DNA from: Bacteroidota bacterium
Lineage (GTDB): Bacteria; Bacteroidota; Bacteroidia; Sphingobacteriales; Sphingobacteriaceae
DNA length: 41,351 bases
Direction: 5' to 3'
Assembly: GCA_013286325.1 (NCBI GenBank)
Contig: JABDFZ010000014.1
Location: forward strand, 1-41,351
The position numbers and the translations under genes are program-made. Below, one piece after another: positions 8,617-17,086 of this stretch; positions within the stretch are counted from its first letter, which is position 1; every line of letters starts with the position of its first letter. The notes beneath the pieces are model-generated. The model worked only from the letters and a program-made list of their open reading frames with translations. It searched no databases and had not been told where the DNA came from.

Positions 8617-9627
8617 ATGAAGCTGACTTACCAACCATTTGAACTGCTGCTAAAGCATACTTTCACTATCGCTAAGTTTTCGCGTAACTCAACCCCTATA
8701 ATGCTTATCCAAATTGAACATGAAGGGTATATTGGACATGGTGAAGCATCTATGGTGCCCTATATGGGTGAGAGTTTTCAAACAGCAACAGATTTTTTAA
8801 ATAAAGTTGATGCTGGTCAATTCAAATATCCGTTTGATTTTGGTGGGATTATGGATTACCTGGATAGCATTGCACCCGGAAACCCAGCCATAAAAGCCGG
8901 GATTGATATAGCATTGCATGATCTTGAAGGTAAGTTGCAAAACAAACCCTGTTGGCAATTGCTGGGTAGCGATCTTTCAAAAATGCCGGCTACCAGTTTT
9001 ACCATAGGTATTGATACACCCGAAATAATTATCCAGAAAGTTAAGGAAGCGCCAGACTGTAAAATAATAAAAGTAAAGCTTGGCCGCGACAGCGATAGGG
9101 AACTTATAAAAACCATCCGTTCAGTAACTGATAAACCATTGTTTGTTGACGCCAACCAGGGCTGGACGGATCTGCAGCAAAGCCTCGACCTTACTTACTG
9201 GCTGCATGAACAAGGTGTTTTACTGATTGAACAACCCATGCTGAAAACGGATATCGACAGCAATGCCTGGCTCACTGAGCGCAGCCCCATACCAATTATT
9301 GGCGATGAGGCCGTGCAACGCTTGCCCGATGTGGAAAAAGCCAAAGGCGTATATCATGGCATTAATATCAAGCTGATGAAATCGGCGGGGATGTATGAAG
9401 CGCACCAAATGATATTAAAGGCAAAAGAGCTGGATTTAAAGCTGATGATAGGCTGCATGAGCGAAACCAGCTGCGCCACCCTTGCAGGCATTGCCCTTGC
9501 CCCGCAATGTGACTGGGCCGATCTTGACGGGCCATTTTTAACCAGCAATAATCCATATAAAATGCCGGAGTTTGTTGATGGGAAGTGGGTGTTGGGGAAT
9601 GAAGCAGGGTTGGGGGTAAAAATTTAG
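8617..9627 (+). CDS. dipeptide epimerase (enolase superfamily; L-Ala-D/L-Glu epimerase type)
   Basis: Cytoplasmic Mg-dependent enzyme that interconverts stereoisomers of dipeptides, typically L-Ala-D-Glu from recycled murein peptides. It has 336 residues with the N-terminal capping domain and the C-terminal barrel. Visible residues: the K-x-K motif (Lys152, Lys154 in IIKVKLG), metal ligands Asp178 (VDANQGW), Glu205 (IEQPM) and Asp230 (GDEAV), the opposite-face base Lys252 (NIKLMK), the CMSETS loop, and the DLDG motif near the end, which in dipeptide epimerases binds the substrate amino group. This DxD separates it from muconate-lactonising relatives. Exact dipeptide preference is not readable. 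Confidence 0.9.
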   Translation: MKLTYQPFELLLKHTFTIAKFSRNSTPIMLIQIEHEGYIGHGEASMVPYMGESFQTATDFLNKVDAGQFKYPFDFGGIMDYLDSIAPGNPAIKAGIDIALHDLEGKLQNKPCWQLLGSDLSKMPATSFTIGIDTPEIIIQKVKEAPDCKIIKVKLGRDSDRELIKTIRSVTDKPLFVDANQGWTDLQQSLDLTYWLHEQGVLLIEQPMLKTDIDSNAWLTERSPIPIIGDEAVQRLPDVEKAKGVYHGINIKLMKSAGMYEAHQMILKAKELDLKLMIGCMSETSCATLAGIALAPQCDWADLDGPFLTSNNPYKMPEFVDGKWVLGNEAGLGVKI

Positions 9628-9678
9628 CTGCTAATAGTCTTTGTAAGCTTATCAAAAAGAGTAGGGGAATAATAGAAT

Positions 9679-9786
9679 TGTCATTGCGAGGAGGAACGAC
9701 GAAGCAATCTCGTAGCAATGCATAACCGCCCTGCAAAGTTCGCTTTGTATAGCTACGAGATTGCCACGCTATCGCTCGCAATGACA
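9679..9786. repeat. 108-bp imperfect palindrome (REP/MITE-like intergenic element)
   Basis: Perfect outer arms TGTCATTGCGAG (9679-9690) and CTCGCAATGACA (9775-9786). Perfect inner arms GCAATCTCGTAGC (9704-9716) and its complement (9752-9764). A central CAAAG-TTCG-CTTTG hairpin lies at 9734-9747. It fills most of the 225-nt gap between the convergent epimerase and prohibitin-like genes and encodes no plausible protein. From memory, similar TCATTGCGAGGA-type palindromes are dispersed in many bacterial genomes, including Sphingobacteriaceae. Confidence 0.85.
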
Positions 9787-9852
9787 CATTTTATTTTTAA
9801 ACAGTTTTTTACGAATCAAGAGAATTTTAAGCTTCTCCTTGTAAAATTAGTT

Positions 9853-10758
9853 CTATTGCTTATCACTCAGCATTATCGGGTTATTCTTGCCGCCGATAAT
9901 GATCACTTTGGTATTTGGCGATAAGGCAATTTCTTTTTGGGCCTTAATACTTTCGTATACCAGTTGCTTATCGGATAAGCCTGTCGACAGTATCTTCTGA
10001 TAATCGGCGATACCTTGTGCTTCTACACGTTTACGGTCGGCTTCCTGACGCTCTTTCTGCAAAACAAACTGCATCTTTTGCGCATCCTGTTCTGCATTGA
10101 TCTTCGATTCGATACTTGCTTTTACCGAAGCCGGCAATGAAATGTTACGCACCAGTATTTGCTGTACATCAAGGCCATTCTTTGCAAAATTTTGGGTAAT
10201 GGTTTGATTAATACGGGCCTGGAACTGCTCCCTTTTTGTTGAATAAAGATCAACAGCCTGGTAGTTTACAGCATTATCGCGTATGGCAGTACGTGTTACC
10301 GGGCGTACTATCTTGTTTTCATAATCTACACCAATGTTTTGATAGATGAACGGAGCTTTAGACGCATTGATCTTATACAAAACAGAAAGGTCAATGGTAA
10401 CTTCCAATCCGTCGGATGAAAGTACGCGCAATGCATCATCGCCTTGCACCTGGCCTTCATTTTCTTTAGCGCTCATGGTATAATTTTCCGTTTGAACGCT
10501 AAAAGTAGTAACATCAACCAATGGATTTATAAAGTGCAAACCGCTTTCAAGTGTCTGATTAAGCACTTTGCCAAAAAGGGTTTGTACACCTACTTTACCA
10601 GGGTCAATAACCTTTACAGTTGAAAACAATAAACCTAAAATAAAAACCACGATCCCTATTTTGTTAACCGTGCCACCAAAGCGGTTACCAGGTTCGGGCG
10701 AGCGTTTGAGCACAATACCCACAACGAGTATAATGACTCCTAAAATTGCAATAAACAT
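9853..10758 (-). CDS. prohibitin-like SPFH-domain membrane protein
   Basis: A 301-residue protein with two hydrophobic segments near the N-terminus (about residues 2-18 and 32-47), then an SPFH/prohibitin domain starting at VKVIDPGKVGVQTLFGKV. A long coiled-coil-prone region rich in Gln, Glu and Lys follows (NAEQDAQKMQFVLQKERQEA). Such proteins form large membrane-anchored ring assemblies and influence membrane organisation or protease access. There is no FtsH gene nearby. It is the last gene of a leftward operon (rhodanese, small membrane protein, this gene), starting 12 nt after the preceding stop. Confidence 0.92.
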   Translation of the reverse strand: MFIAILGVIILVVGIVLKRSPEPGNRFGGTVNKIGIVVFILGLLFSTVKVIDPGKVGVQTLFGKVLNQTLESGLHFINPLVDVTTFSVQTENYTMSAKENEGQVQGDDALRVLSSDGLEVTIDLSVLYKINASKAPFIYQNIGVDYENKIVRPVTRTAIRDNAVNYQAVDLYSTKREQFQARINQTITQNFAKNGLDVQQILVRNISLPASVKASIESKINAEQDAQKMQFVLQKERQEADRKRVEAQGIADYQKILSTGLSDKQLVYESIKAQKEIALSPNTKVIIIGGKNNPIMLSDKQ

Positions 10759-10770
10759 AATTGAGGGGGC

Positions 10771-10962
10771 TTAAGGTTTTTTTTGAGCGTTTTTTACTTC
10801 TTTTAAAAGCTTTATCTTAAGCATGATAAATATAGCAATTATTAATACTGCGCCTAACAAGTATCCATATTGTTTTTGCACAATGCCATACTGATAACCT
10901 GTAATAAGGCATACAAAAATGCCTATGTTATACAGTACATTTAAAAATAACTTTTTACCCAT
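10771..10962 (-). CDS. small two-helix membrane protein (DUF6358-like)
   Basis: A 63-residue protein with two predicted membrane helices (VLYNIGIFVCLITGYQYG and YGYLLGAVLIIAIFIML) and a basic tail (KIKLLKEVKNAQKKP). The layout, the GKKLFLNVLYN opening and the lengths match what I recall of DUF6358, a family found mainly in Sphingobacteriaceae; this is from memory. Function is unknown. It lies 3 nt after the rhodanese stop and 12 nt before the prohibitin-like gene, so it is probably made from the same transcript. Confidence 0.75.
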   Translation of the reverse strand: MGKKLFLNVLYNIGIFVCLITGYQYGIVQKQYGYLLGAVLIIAIFIMLKIKLLKEVKNAQKKP

Positions 10963-10965
10963 GGC

Positions 10966-11280
10966 TTAGTAAACGTTAATGGTTGGGTCAATTTGGTCGG
11001 CCCAGGCCAAAATGCCGCCTTGCAGGTTATATAGGTTTGTATAGCCCTTTTGCTCCAATTGCATTATGGCAGCAGCACTGCGTTTACCGCTACGGCACAT
11101 TACCACTACGGGTTTATCTTTTGCAACTTTTTCGGTTTCAATTAAAATACCACCTAAGGGTATTGATACACCGCCAAGGTTCGACATTTCATATTCAAAG
11201 TCTTCTCTTACATCAATTAATTGAAAATCTTCGCCTTTATCTCTTTTCTCTTTTAATTCCAGTACGCTTATTTCTTTCAT
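10966..11280 (-). CDS. rhodanese-like domain protein
   Basis: A single rhodanese domain of 104 residues, cytoplasmic. The active-site loop is MCRSGKRSAAA with the catalytic Cys, preceded by IDVREDFEYE and followed by YNLQGGILAW, all typical of small sulfurtransferase/GlpE-type proteins. It may carry a persulfide for sulfur transfer. ATG 11280 is preferred over the upstream TTG/ATG codons at 11301 and 11298: the conserved domain opens immediately (KEISVLELKEK) and a -7-like element overlaps those upstream codons. First gene of the leftward operon. Confidence 0.92.
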   Translation of the reverse strand: MKEISVLELKEKRDKGEDFQLIDVREDFEYEMSNLGGVSIPLGGILIETEKVAKDKPVVVMCRSGKRSAAAIMQLEQKGYTNLYNLQGGILAWADQIDPTINVY

Positions 11281-11298
11281 ATCAAATTTAATAATCAT

Positions 11299-11306
11299 CA
11301 AAGGTA
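11299..11306 (-). promoter_or_regulatory. candidate -7 element for the rhodanese operon (TACCTTTG)
   Basis: On the minus strand TACCTTTG matches TAnnTTTG and lies 18 nt before ATG 11280. A second, weaker possibility (TAAATTTG) lies even closer to the start. No well-spaced -33 TTTG is seen. Confidence 0.35.
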
Positions 11307-11370
11307 ATTCTTATCTGTCAAATATTTAGGTCCGTAATTTGTAACAATCAATATCTTACAGCGTTTTATA

Positions 11371-11378
11371 TATGTTTG
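11371..11378 (+). promoter_or_regulatory. candidate -7 element for the DUF4407 gene (TATGTTTG)
   Basis: Perfect TAnnTTTG match ending 19 nt before ATG 11398; no clear -33 element. Confidence 0.4.
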
Positions 11379-11397
11379 CACACAGATAATAATATTG

Positions 11398-12516
11398 ATG
11401 AAGAGAATTACACGCTTTTTTTGGTTCTGCTCAGGAGCCCATATAGGAACACTAAAAAAATACCCCCTCGAACATAATAAATATGTAGGTATTGGGGCAA
11501 CCATATTTTTCACTGCATTATTTGCCTCATTATCCGGAGGCTATGCCATGTACTTTGTTTTTAGCGGTAATGCTTTTGCTGTTGTATTTGCGGTTTTATT
11601 CGGCCTGCTATGGGGTACTGCCATTTTTAATATGGACAGATATATTGTATCCAGTATTGATAAGCAGGGCACTACCAATCAGCAGATATTACAGGCATCT
11701 CCCCGTATTTTATTGGCAATAATGATAGGGATAGTTATATCCAGGCCTTTGGAACTAAAGATATTTGATAAAGAGATCCGTCAAAAACTAAAAACTGCCT
11801 ATTTAAAAGGGCAGCACAGAAAGATTGATACCCTCACCAAAACATATACCGATAAATATGCGATGGAGCTGAGTAAAAATAAAGAGCTGAAAAGAGAAAA
11901 AGATTCGCTCGAGACGGATATTAATAACTCCCGCCAGCAACTGAACGAAGAAGTATTTGGCGATAAAACCACGCAAACATCGGGCATTGTTGGTTATGGT
12001 ACTTATGCCAAACAAAAACAGACTGTATTACAGGAAAAGGAAGACCGCCTGAAAACAGTTATGGATAATCAGGCAAAAATGGACGATTACCTTAGCGCCC
12101 GGAAGAACTATGAAGGCGTAAACGATATCCGTTTGTTTAATGAACATCAGCTCGATAGCCTCTCGAACGTGGCTGGTTTCTCCGACCGTAACTGGGCGCT
12201 CGGACAGCTCTCATACAATGAAAACGGCACTCGTGATCTGGATACTTATCTGGCGGAATCATTTATCAGCTGGTTATTTATTTTGTTTGAGTGTTTGCCT
12301 GTGTTTGTAAAGCTGATGTCGCCTAAAGGGGCTTATGATGTTGCTGTTTCAAAAATTGGTGAGGCCGATATTTATTATGCCGAAAGGGATAAGGACAGGC
12401 ATATACAGGTAATTGATAACGTTTATGACCACCGTCTCGAAAAGGATATTGATAAAGAAAAAAAGATAATATCAACACAGGCTGATTACGATCTGGAAAG
12501 GCATAATTATGACTAG
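11398..12516 (+). CDS. DUF4407 domain membrane protein
   Basis: A 372-residue inner-membrane protein of unknown function. Membrane segments are seen at about 31-55, 59-78 and 102-116 and a last one near 287-307. A soluble, strongly charged coiled-coil region of about 160 residues lies between the third and fourth (KNKELKREKDSLETDINN, KQKQTVLQEKEDRLKTV). The NMDRYIVSS motif after the second helix and the ISRPLELKIFDKEI segment are typical of DUF4407. ATG 11398 is used; the TTG directly before it is unlikely. It is a single gene, divergent from the rhodanese/prohibitin-like operon. The topology suggests a membrane-tethered scaffold, which is inference. Confidence 0.88.
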   Translation: MKRITRFFWFCSGAHIGTLKKYPLEHNKYVGIGATIFFTALFASLSGGYAMYFVFSGNAFAVVFAVLFGLLWGTAIFNMDRYIVSSIDKQGTTNQQILQASPRILLAIMIGIVISRPLELKIFDKEIRQKLKTAYLKGQHRKIDTLTKTYTDKYAMELSKNKELKREKDSLETDINNSRQQLNEEVFGDKTTQTSGIVGYGTYAKQKQTVLQEKEDRLKTVMDNQAKMDDYLSARKNYEGVNDIRLFNEHQLDSLSNVAGFSDRNWALGQLSYNENGTRDLDTYLAESFISWLFILFECLPVFVKLMSPKGAYDVAVSKIGEADIYYAERDKDRHIQVIDNVYDHRLEKDIDKEKKIISTQADYDLERHNYD

Positions 12517-12695
12517 ATTAATAGGTTGGTAGAAAACACTTTCGTAACAACATTGATATAAACTTTTCCTGATTTAATAGTAATTTCATCGCTGCTAATT
12601 AACGTCATGAAACCATCATGGGCCATCACTAACAAACCGGAGTGAATAAACCGGCCAATGATAGCTTCATTGCCTTTAAAAAACAAATTACTTTA

Positions 12696-14567
12696 ATGAA
12701 AAAACTATTACTATTTGCGGCTGTTTCTTTTTTTGCAACGGCAGCTATTGCTCAACAGGGGCCAAGACCGATATTTTATTCCATTTCATTTCCAAACGCT
12801 GTTCACCACGAGGCAGAAATTGTCATGCTTGTTCCGCAGGCGCCCGATGGCAATTTTAAAGTGCGTATGAGCCGTTCTTCTGCCGGGCGTTATGCAACCC
12901 ACGAGTTTGGCAAGAACGTTTATAATGTTAAAGCTACCGATACCAAAGGTAAAGCCATCCCTATAAAACAAATTGAAGGCGATGTGTACGAAGTCGGTCC
13001 ACACCCCGAAACCGTAAAAATAAGCTATACATTATTCGCTAACCTTACCGACGGCACTTATGCAAGCGTTGATCTCAGCCACGCACATTTAAACATGCCT
13101 GCCACTTTTATGTGGATCCCAGGTCTGGAAAAACGGGCCATTCAGTTTGCTTTTAACGACCTGGATAAATACGGATGGAGAGTTGCAACACAGCTAAAAT
13201 TCGATGGAGGTAACGTGTATAGCGCACCCGATATGCAATATATGATGGATAGCCCAACAGAGCTTTCCAACTATAAGATCAGCAGCTGGGATGTTGTAAA
13301 TTCGGATGGTAAAACAGAAAAGATCAACCTGACCGTCCATTCAGACGATAACCAGGCAGTAGTTGACAATTTTAGTAAGATGGTACAAAAGATGGTATTG
13401 GAAGAAAAAGCTGTTTTTGGTGAACTGCCTGCTTACGATTATGGCGAATATACTTTTTTGGATGATGTAAATTCAACTGTATCGGGCGATGGTATGGAGC
13501 ACCGTAACTCTACCTGTATTGTACAAACTATTGATAAAGTTGAAGGCAACGAAGTACGTTTGCTCGGCACCTTTTCGCACGAATATTTTCATAGCTGGAA
13601 TGTAAAACGTATCCGTCCAAAATCGTTGGAGCCATTTAACTTTGAGCATGCCAACATGAGCAGTGAACTTTGGTTTGCCGAAGGTTTTACACAATATTAT
13701 GGTGAATTGCTGCTGGTACGTTCAGGCTTCCAGGGAGTTGACCAATATACAGGTACGCTTGCAGGTTTAATAAACTCGGTATTAAATAAACCAGCTTCGA
13801 AAAATTACCCGCCAACTCAAATGAGCCGTTACTCTGTATTTGCCGATGCAGGCGTGTCTATCGACCCGAATAACAACAATAATATTTTTAACTCCTACTA
13901 TTTTTATGGCGGGGCAACCGCAGTGGCGCTCGATCTTCGTTTACGCAGTGAGTTTAACCTTACGCTGGATGACTATATGCGCACGGTTTGGCTTAATCGC
14001 GGTAAGGTGATGAAACCATACACCATCCCTGATTTACAAGCTGACCTGGCACAGGTAACTAAAAATCCAAAGTTTGCAGCCGACTTTTTTAACAAATATA
14101 TTTATGGGGTTGAAAAAAACGATTACGAAGCGCTGTTGGCAAAAGCCGGATTATTATTGCGGAAAGCAGCGCCGGGGAAAGCATGGGCAGGCCCACTATC
14201 TGTAGCTCAGAACCGCGGACGTTCAGGTGCAGCCAGAACTACAGGTGCCGAAGGTTTGCCTATACAGGCCAGCACCGTAATGGGAACCCCGGTTTATAAA
14301 GCGGGACTGGATGCAGGTGATATTATTTTAAAGGCCGACGGAAAAGATGTTACTGATGCCAAATCGTTTACTGATATTGTGGCCTCAAAAAACATAGGTG
14401 ATAAACTGGTTGTTAATTATAAAAACCGCACAGGTGACCACGAAACAACAATAACTTTAGAAGAAAGCCCAAACCTGGAAGTTGTTACCTTTGAAAAAGC
14501 AGGTAAAGCATTAACAAAAGAACAGGAAACATTCCGCAACAACTGGTTATCGTCAAAAGTTAAATAA
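12696..14567 (+). CDS. secreted M61 family aminopeptidase with PDZ domain
   Basis: Exported zinc peptidase of 623 residues. A signal peptide (MKKLLLFAAVSFFATAAIAQ) is followed by the M61 N-terminal domain and the catalytic domain with HEYFH (His295, Glu296, His299), the family block SWNVKRIRP, and third zinc ligand Glu329 in LWFAEGFTQYY. A PDZ domain lies near the C-terminus (TPVYKAGLDAGDIILKADG). M61 enzymes are glycyl aminopeptidases. ATG 12696 is used because it begins the signal peptide; a GTG 18 codons upstream adds a non-signal-like extension. The M28 peptidase follows after 9 nt, so the two are probably one operon. Confidence 0.93.
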   Translation: MKKLLLFAAVSFFATAAIAQQGPRPIFYSISFPNAVHHEAEIVMLVPQAPDGNFKVRMSRSSAGRYATHEFGKNVYNVKATDTKGKAIPIKQIEGDVYEVGPHPETVKISYTLFANLTDGTYASVDLSHAHLNMPATFMWIPGLEKRAIQFAFNDLDKYGWRVATQLKFDGGNVYSAPDMQYMMDSPTELSNYKISSWDVVNSDGKTEKINLTVHSDDNQAVVDNFSKMVQKMVLEEKAVFGELPAYDYGEYTFLDDVNSTVSGDGMEHRNSTCIVQTIDKVEGNEVRLLGTFSHEYFHSWNVKRIRPKSLEPFNFEHANMSSELWFAEGFTQYYGELLLVRSGFQGVDQYTGTLAGLINSVLNKPASKNYPPTQMSRYSVFADAGVSIDPNNNNNIFNSYYFYGGATAVALDLRLRSEFNLTLDDYMRTVWLNRGKVMKPYTIPDLQADLAQVTKNPKFAADFFNKYIYGVEKNDYEALLAKAGLLLRKAAPGKAWAGPLSVAQNRGRSGAARTTGAEGLPIQASTVMGTPVYKAGLDAGDIILKADGKDVTDAKSFTDIVASKNIGDKLVVNYKNRTGDHETTITLEESPNLEVVTFEKAGKALTKEQETFRNNWLSSKVK

Positions 14568-14576
14568 ACTACCCTA

Positions 14577-15890
14577 ATGAAAAAATATATAGCATTAACA
14601 GCGTTCCTTGCAGTATCGGTTTACAGCTTTGGGCAGGATGTGAATAAGCTTATTAAACAAGCTGATGTAGAGACCGTAATTAAAACGCTGTCGGCAGATG
14701 ACATGCAGGGCCGTGGTACATTTACACCGGGGATTGAAAAAGCTGCACAATATATTGAAGGTTTATACAAACAGATTGGTTTGGTTCCATTAACCGGAAA
14801 TACAGATTATCGCCAAAGTTTTACCAAACAGCGCATTATTCCCGGTAAAACATTTGTTAATATAAATGGCAAATTGATACCCCAGGATAGTGTGTTTACT
14901 CATACAGGTGCAGCATCAATAAACTGGAGCAACAACAGTGATGTACAAGTTGTTAAATTAGGAAGTGATAAGAATTTTACATCGGAGTACAGGAGTATTA
15001 CCAGGAGCGGCAAAAAAATGCTTGTTTTAGTAGATGTTCAATTTACAGCGATTTTTGGAGCGATGCGCGACCGCTCAAAAATGGGATCAATTGCGGGCAA
15101 ATCAAATAGCGATCAGGCACAGGTATTTGTGCTTGGCAATTATGATGATATAAAATCATTCGATGTAAGTTATACCAGCAAGAATGAGCAATCGCCATTA
15201 TTTAATATCGTTGGTATGATCCCGGGTAAAACTAAACCAGACGAATATGTGGTATTCTCTGGCCATTATGACCATTTAGGGATAATAAGACCAGCCGTAA
15301 AAGGCGATAGTATAGCCAATGGGGCCGATGACGATGCCTCAGGTACCACCGCTGTTATAACACTGGCTAAATATTTTAAAAAGTTACATAATAATGCCCG
15401 CACTATAATCTTTGTAGCTTTTACAGCAGAAGAGATTGGTGGCTATGGGTCGCAGTATTTTGCTACAAAAGTTGATCCGGATAAAGTGGTGGCTATGTTT
15501 AATATCGAGATGATAGGCAAAGCCTCAAAGTTTGGCGAAAATTCGGCTTTTATTACCGGCTTTGAGCGTTCAGATTTTGGTACTATCCTCCAAAAAAACC
15601 TGGAAGGCACAGAATTTAAATTCTACCCCGACCCTTATCCGGAGCAAAACCTGTTTTACCGCAGCGATAATGCTTCCCTGGCTGCAGTTGGTGTGCCTGC
15701 CCATACTGTATCGACTGATCAGATTGACATAGACAAGCTTTATCATACAGTTGGCGACGAATTCAGTACATTAGACGTAGGCAATATTACTTCAACTATC
15801 AGGGCTATTGCATTAAGCTCGAGAGGGATTATTTCCGGGAAGGATACGCCAAAAAGAGTTCCCAAATTAGAGCAAAAACAAAAAAATTAA
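14577..15890 (+). CDS. secreted M28 family zinc peptidase
   Basis: Exported 437-residue di-zinc aminopeptidase. A signal peptide (MKKYIALTAFLAVSVYSFGQ) is followed by a region with a PA-like insertion and the M28 catalytic domain. Zinc ligands and catalytic residues: His230 and Asp232 in SGHYDHLG, the bridging Asp in ADDDASG (251-253), the Glu pair 285/286 in TAEEIGG, Glu in FNIEMIG (Asp in many relatives), and His in YHTVGDEF. It would cleave N-terminal residues from peptides in the periplasm or outside the cell, plausibly together with the upstream M61 enzyme. The C-terminal tail is lysine-rich. Confidence 0.93.
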   Translation: MKKYIALTAFLAVSVYSFGQDVNKLIKQADVETVIKTLSADDMQGRGTFTPGIEKAAQYIEGLYKQIGLVPLTGNTDYRQSFTKQRIIPGKTFVNINGKLIPQDSVFTHTGAASINWSNNSDVQVVKLGSDKNFTSEYRSITRSGKKMLVLVDVQFTAIFGAMRDRSKMGSIAGKSNSDQAQVFVLGNYDDIKSFDVSYTSKNEQSPLFNIVGMIPGKTKPDEYVVFSGHYDHLGIIRPAVKGDSIANGADDDASGTTAVITLAKYFKKLHNNARTIIFVAFTAEEIGGYGSQYFATKVDPDKVVAMFNIEMIGKASKFGENSAFITGFERSDFGTILQKNLEGTEFKFYPDPYPEQNLFYRSDNASLAAVGVPAHTVSTDQIDIDKLYHTVGDEFSTLDVGNITSTIRAIALSSRGIISGKDTPKRVPKLEQKQKN

Positions 15891-15899
15891 AAAAATTTA

Positions 15900-16526
15900 A
15901 TGCAGAAAATGGAAAATAAACCGCATATAATGCCAGCAGCAGCCGTAAAAGGGATAGCATCGGGCCTTTTAATGATGGCCTGTTTCACCATGATATGGGC
16001 CGGCATTGCATACGGCGGTTTGCATGCAGCTACTTATGCACTGGTATTAATTGTATTCCCCTTGCTTGGCATAGTGTTTATTGCAAAGGGAATAGCCTTG
16101 TTCAGGATTGCTAAATACTTCCCTATGCTTACTTCAGAGGCTGACATTGCCCGTGAAAAGAAAACGGGAATGTGGTTCGGGATTATTTTTGGTGCCGAGG
16201 GCTTAGGTATTTTTGTGGCTATTAATATAGTTACCAACCTTGGTCATGCCGATCTTACAATCCCTGTAATTGCATTGGTGGTAGGCCTGCATTTTTATCC
16301 CCTGGCTAAAGTATTCCGGCGGACTGTTGATTATTACCTTGCGACATGGAGTACCATAATTGCCATATGCGGAATTTTGTTTACGCTAAATAATATAATG
16401 CCCGTTAATTATGTATCTGCGTTTACAGGCATAGGGATAGCTATCGCAACATCGTGCTATGGGATTTATATGATAGTGAGTGGAAATAAAGCGATTAAAC
16501 AGTTGCCTGTAGGAACAATTGCATAA
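15900..16526 (+). CDS. uncharacterised multi-pass membrane protein
   Basis: A 208-residue hydrophobic protein with about six predicted membrane helices (for example GLLMMACFTMIWAGIAYGG, TYALVLIVFPLLGIVFIAKG, IPVIALVVGLHFYPLA, VSAFTGIGIAIATSCYGIY) and short charged loops (REKKTG, RRTVDYY). I do not recognise a named family with certainty; it resembles small integral membrane proteins annotated only as hypothetical. It starts 9 nt after the M28 peptidase gene, so it is likely the third gene of the M61-M28 operon. A second ATG at 15909 is an alternative start. Confidence 0.75.
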   Translation: MQKMENKPHIMPAAAVKGIASGLLMMACFTMIWAGIAYGGLHAATYALVLIVFPLLGIVFIAKGIALFRIAKYFPMLTSEADIAREKKTGMWFGIIFGAEGLGIFVAINIVTNLGHADLTIPVIALVVGLHFYPLAKVFRRTVDYYLATWSTIIAICGILFTLNNIMPVNYVSAFTGIGIAIATSCYGIYMIVSGNKAIKQLPVGTIA

Positions 16527-16545
16527 CCCTGAAAGATGAATTTCT

Positions 16546-17040
16546 TTAAAGCTCTTTCCGCATCACGTAATCATTCATCCAATATGGCCCGATAGAGATA
16601 TCTTCTTCATACACTACTACAAAGCCCATTTTTTCGTAAAACGTTTTGGCTTTGTTATAACGGTTTACGTTAAGGTCGAGCGTGTGCTTTCCTGCTTCGA
16701 GCGTTTTATTGGCGACTTCGTTTATCAGTATTTTGCCATAGCCTTTGCCCTGGGTTTCAGGCAGGCAATAAAGCTTATGCAGCTTATAAATTTCAGGGTC
16801 TTCTTCACGTGGCGAGTATCCGGCAAATGCAACTGGCTTATTATCTTCTATCAGCAGTAAATAGCTTTGGGTATCATTCTCAATTTGTGCCCTGATCTTT
16901 TCGGGCGAGTAAATCTCATTGAGCATAAAGCTGATCTGCTCCTTTTCCAGGATAGGCGAATAGGATGGCCACCAGATTTTTTCGGCCAGATCAATTATGG
17001 TCTCAACATCATTTAGTGTTGCTTTTCTTATAAAATACAT
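16546..17040 (-). CDS. GNAT family N-acetyltransferase
   Basis: A 164-residue cytoplasmic acetyl-CoA-dependent acyltransferase. The fold is complete: beta-1 (FIRKATLNDVETIIDLAE), motif A strand and acetyl-CoA pyrophosphate loop (LYCLPETQGKGYGKILI), and motif B (LDLNVNRYNKAKTFYEKMGF), where the Asn and Tyr are typical of YjgM/RimI-like members. The substrate cannot be read. It follows the ABC ATPase gene by 46 nt on the same strand, with a small hairpin in the gap, so it may be partly co-transcribed. Confidence 0.92.
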   Translation of the reverse strand: MYFIRKATLNDVETIIDLAEKIWWPSYSPILEKEQISFMLNEIYSPEKIRAQIENDTQSYLLLIEDNKPVAFAGYSPREEDPEIYKLHKLYCLPETQGKGYGKILINEVANKTLEAGKHTLDLNVNRYNKAKTFYEKMGFVVVYEEDISIGPYWMNDYVMRKEL

Positions 17041-17056
17041 GTATTAAACTTATGCA

Positions 17057-17078
17057 GAGACGCAATACTTTGCATCTC
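17057..17078. repeat. short imperfect inverted repeat between ABC ATPase and GNAT genes
   Basis: GAGACGCAA (17057-17065) and TTGCATCTC (17070-17078) form a 9-bp stem with one mismatch and a 4-nt loop. I recall GAGACGCAA-N-TTGCGTCTC palindromes as frequent dispersed elements in Bacteroidota; this looks like a decayed copy. It could act as an intercistronic hairpin. Confidence 0.45.
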
Positions 17079-17086
17079 CTATACTA

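Noticed and set aside
9368..9924. Open frames across the 9628-9852 gap
   Set aside because: They read through the 108-bp palindrome or the opposite strand of the epimerase gene and show no domain-like composition or good start.
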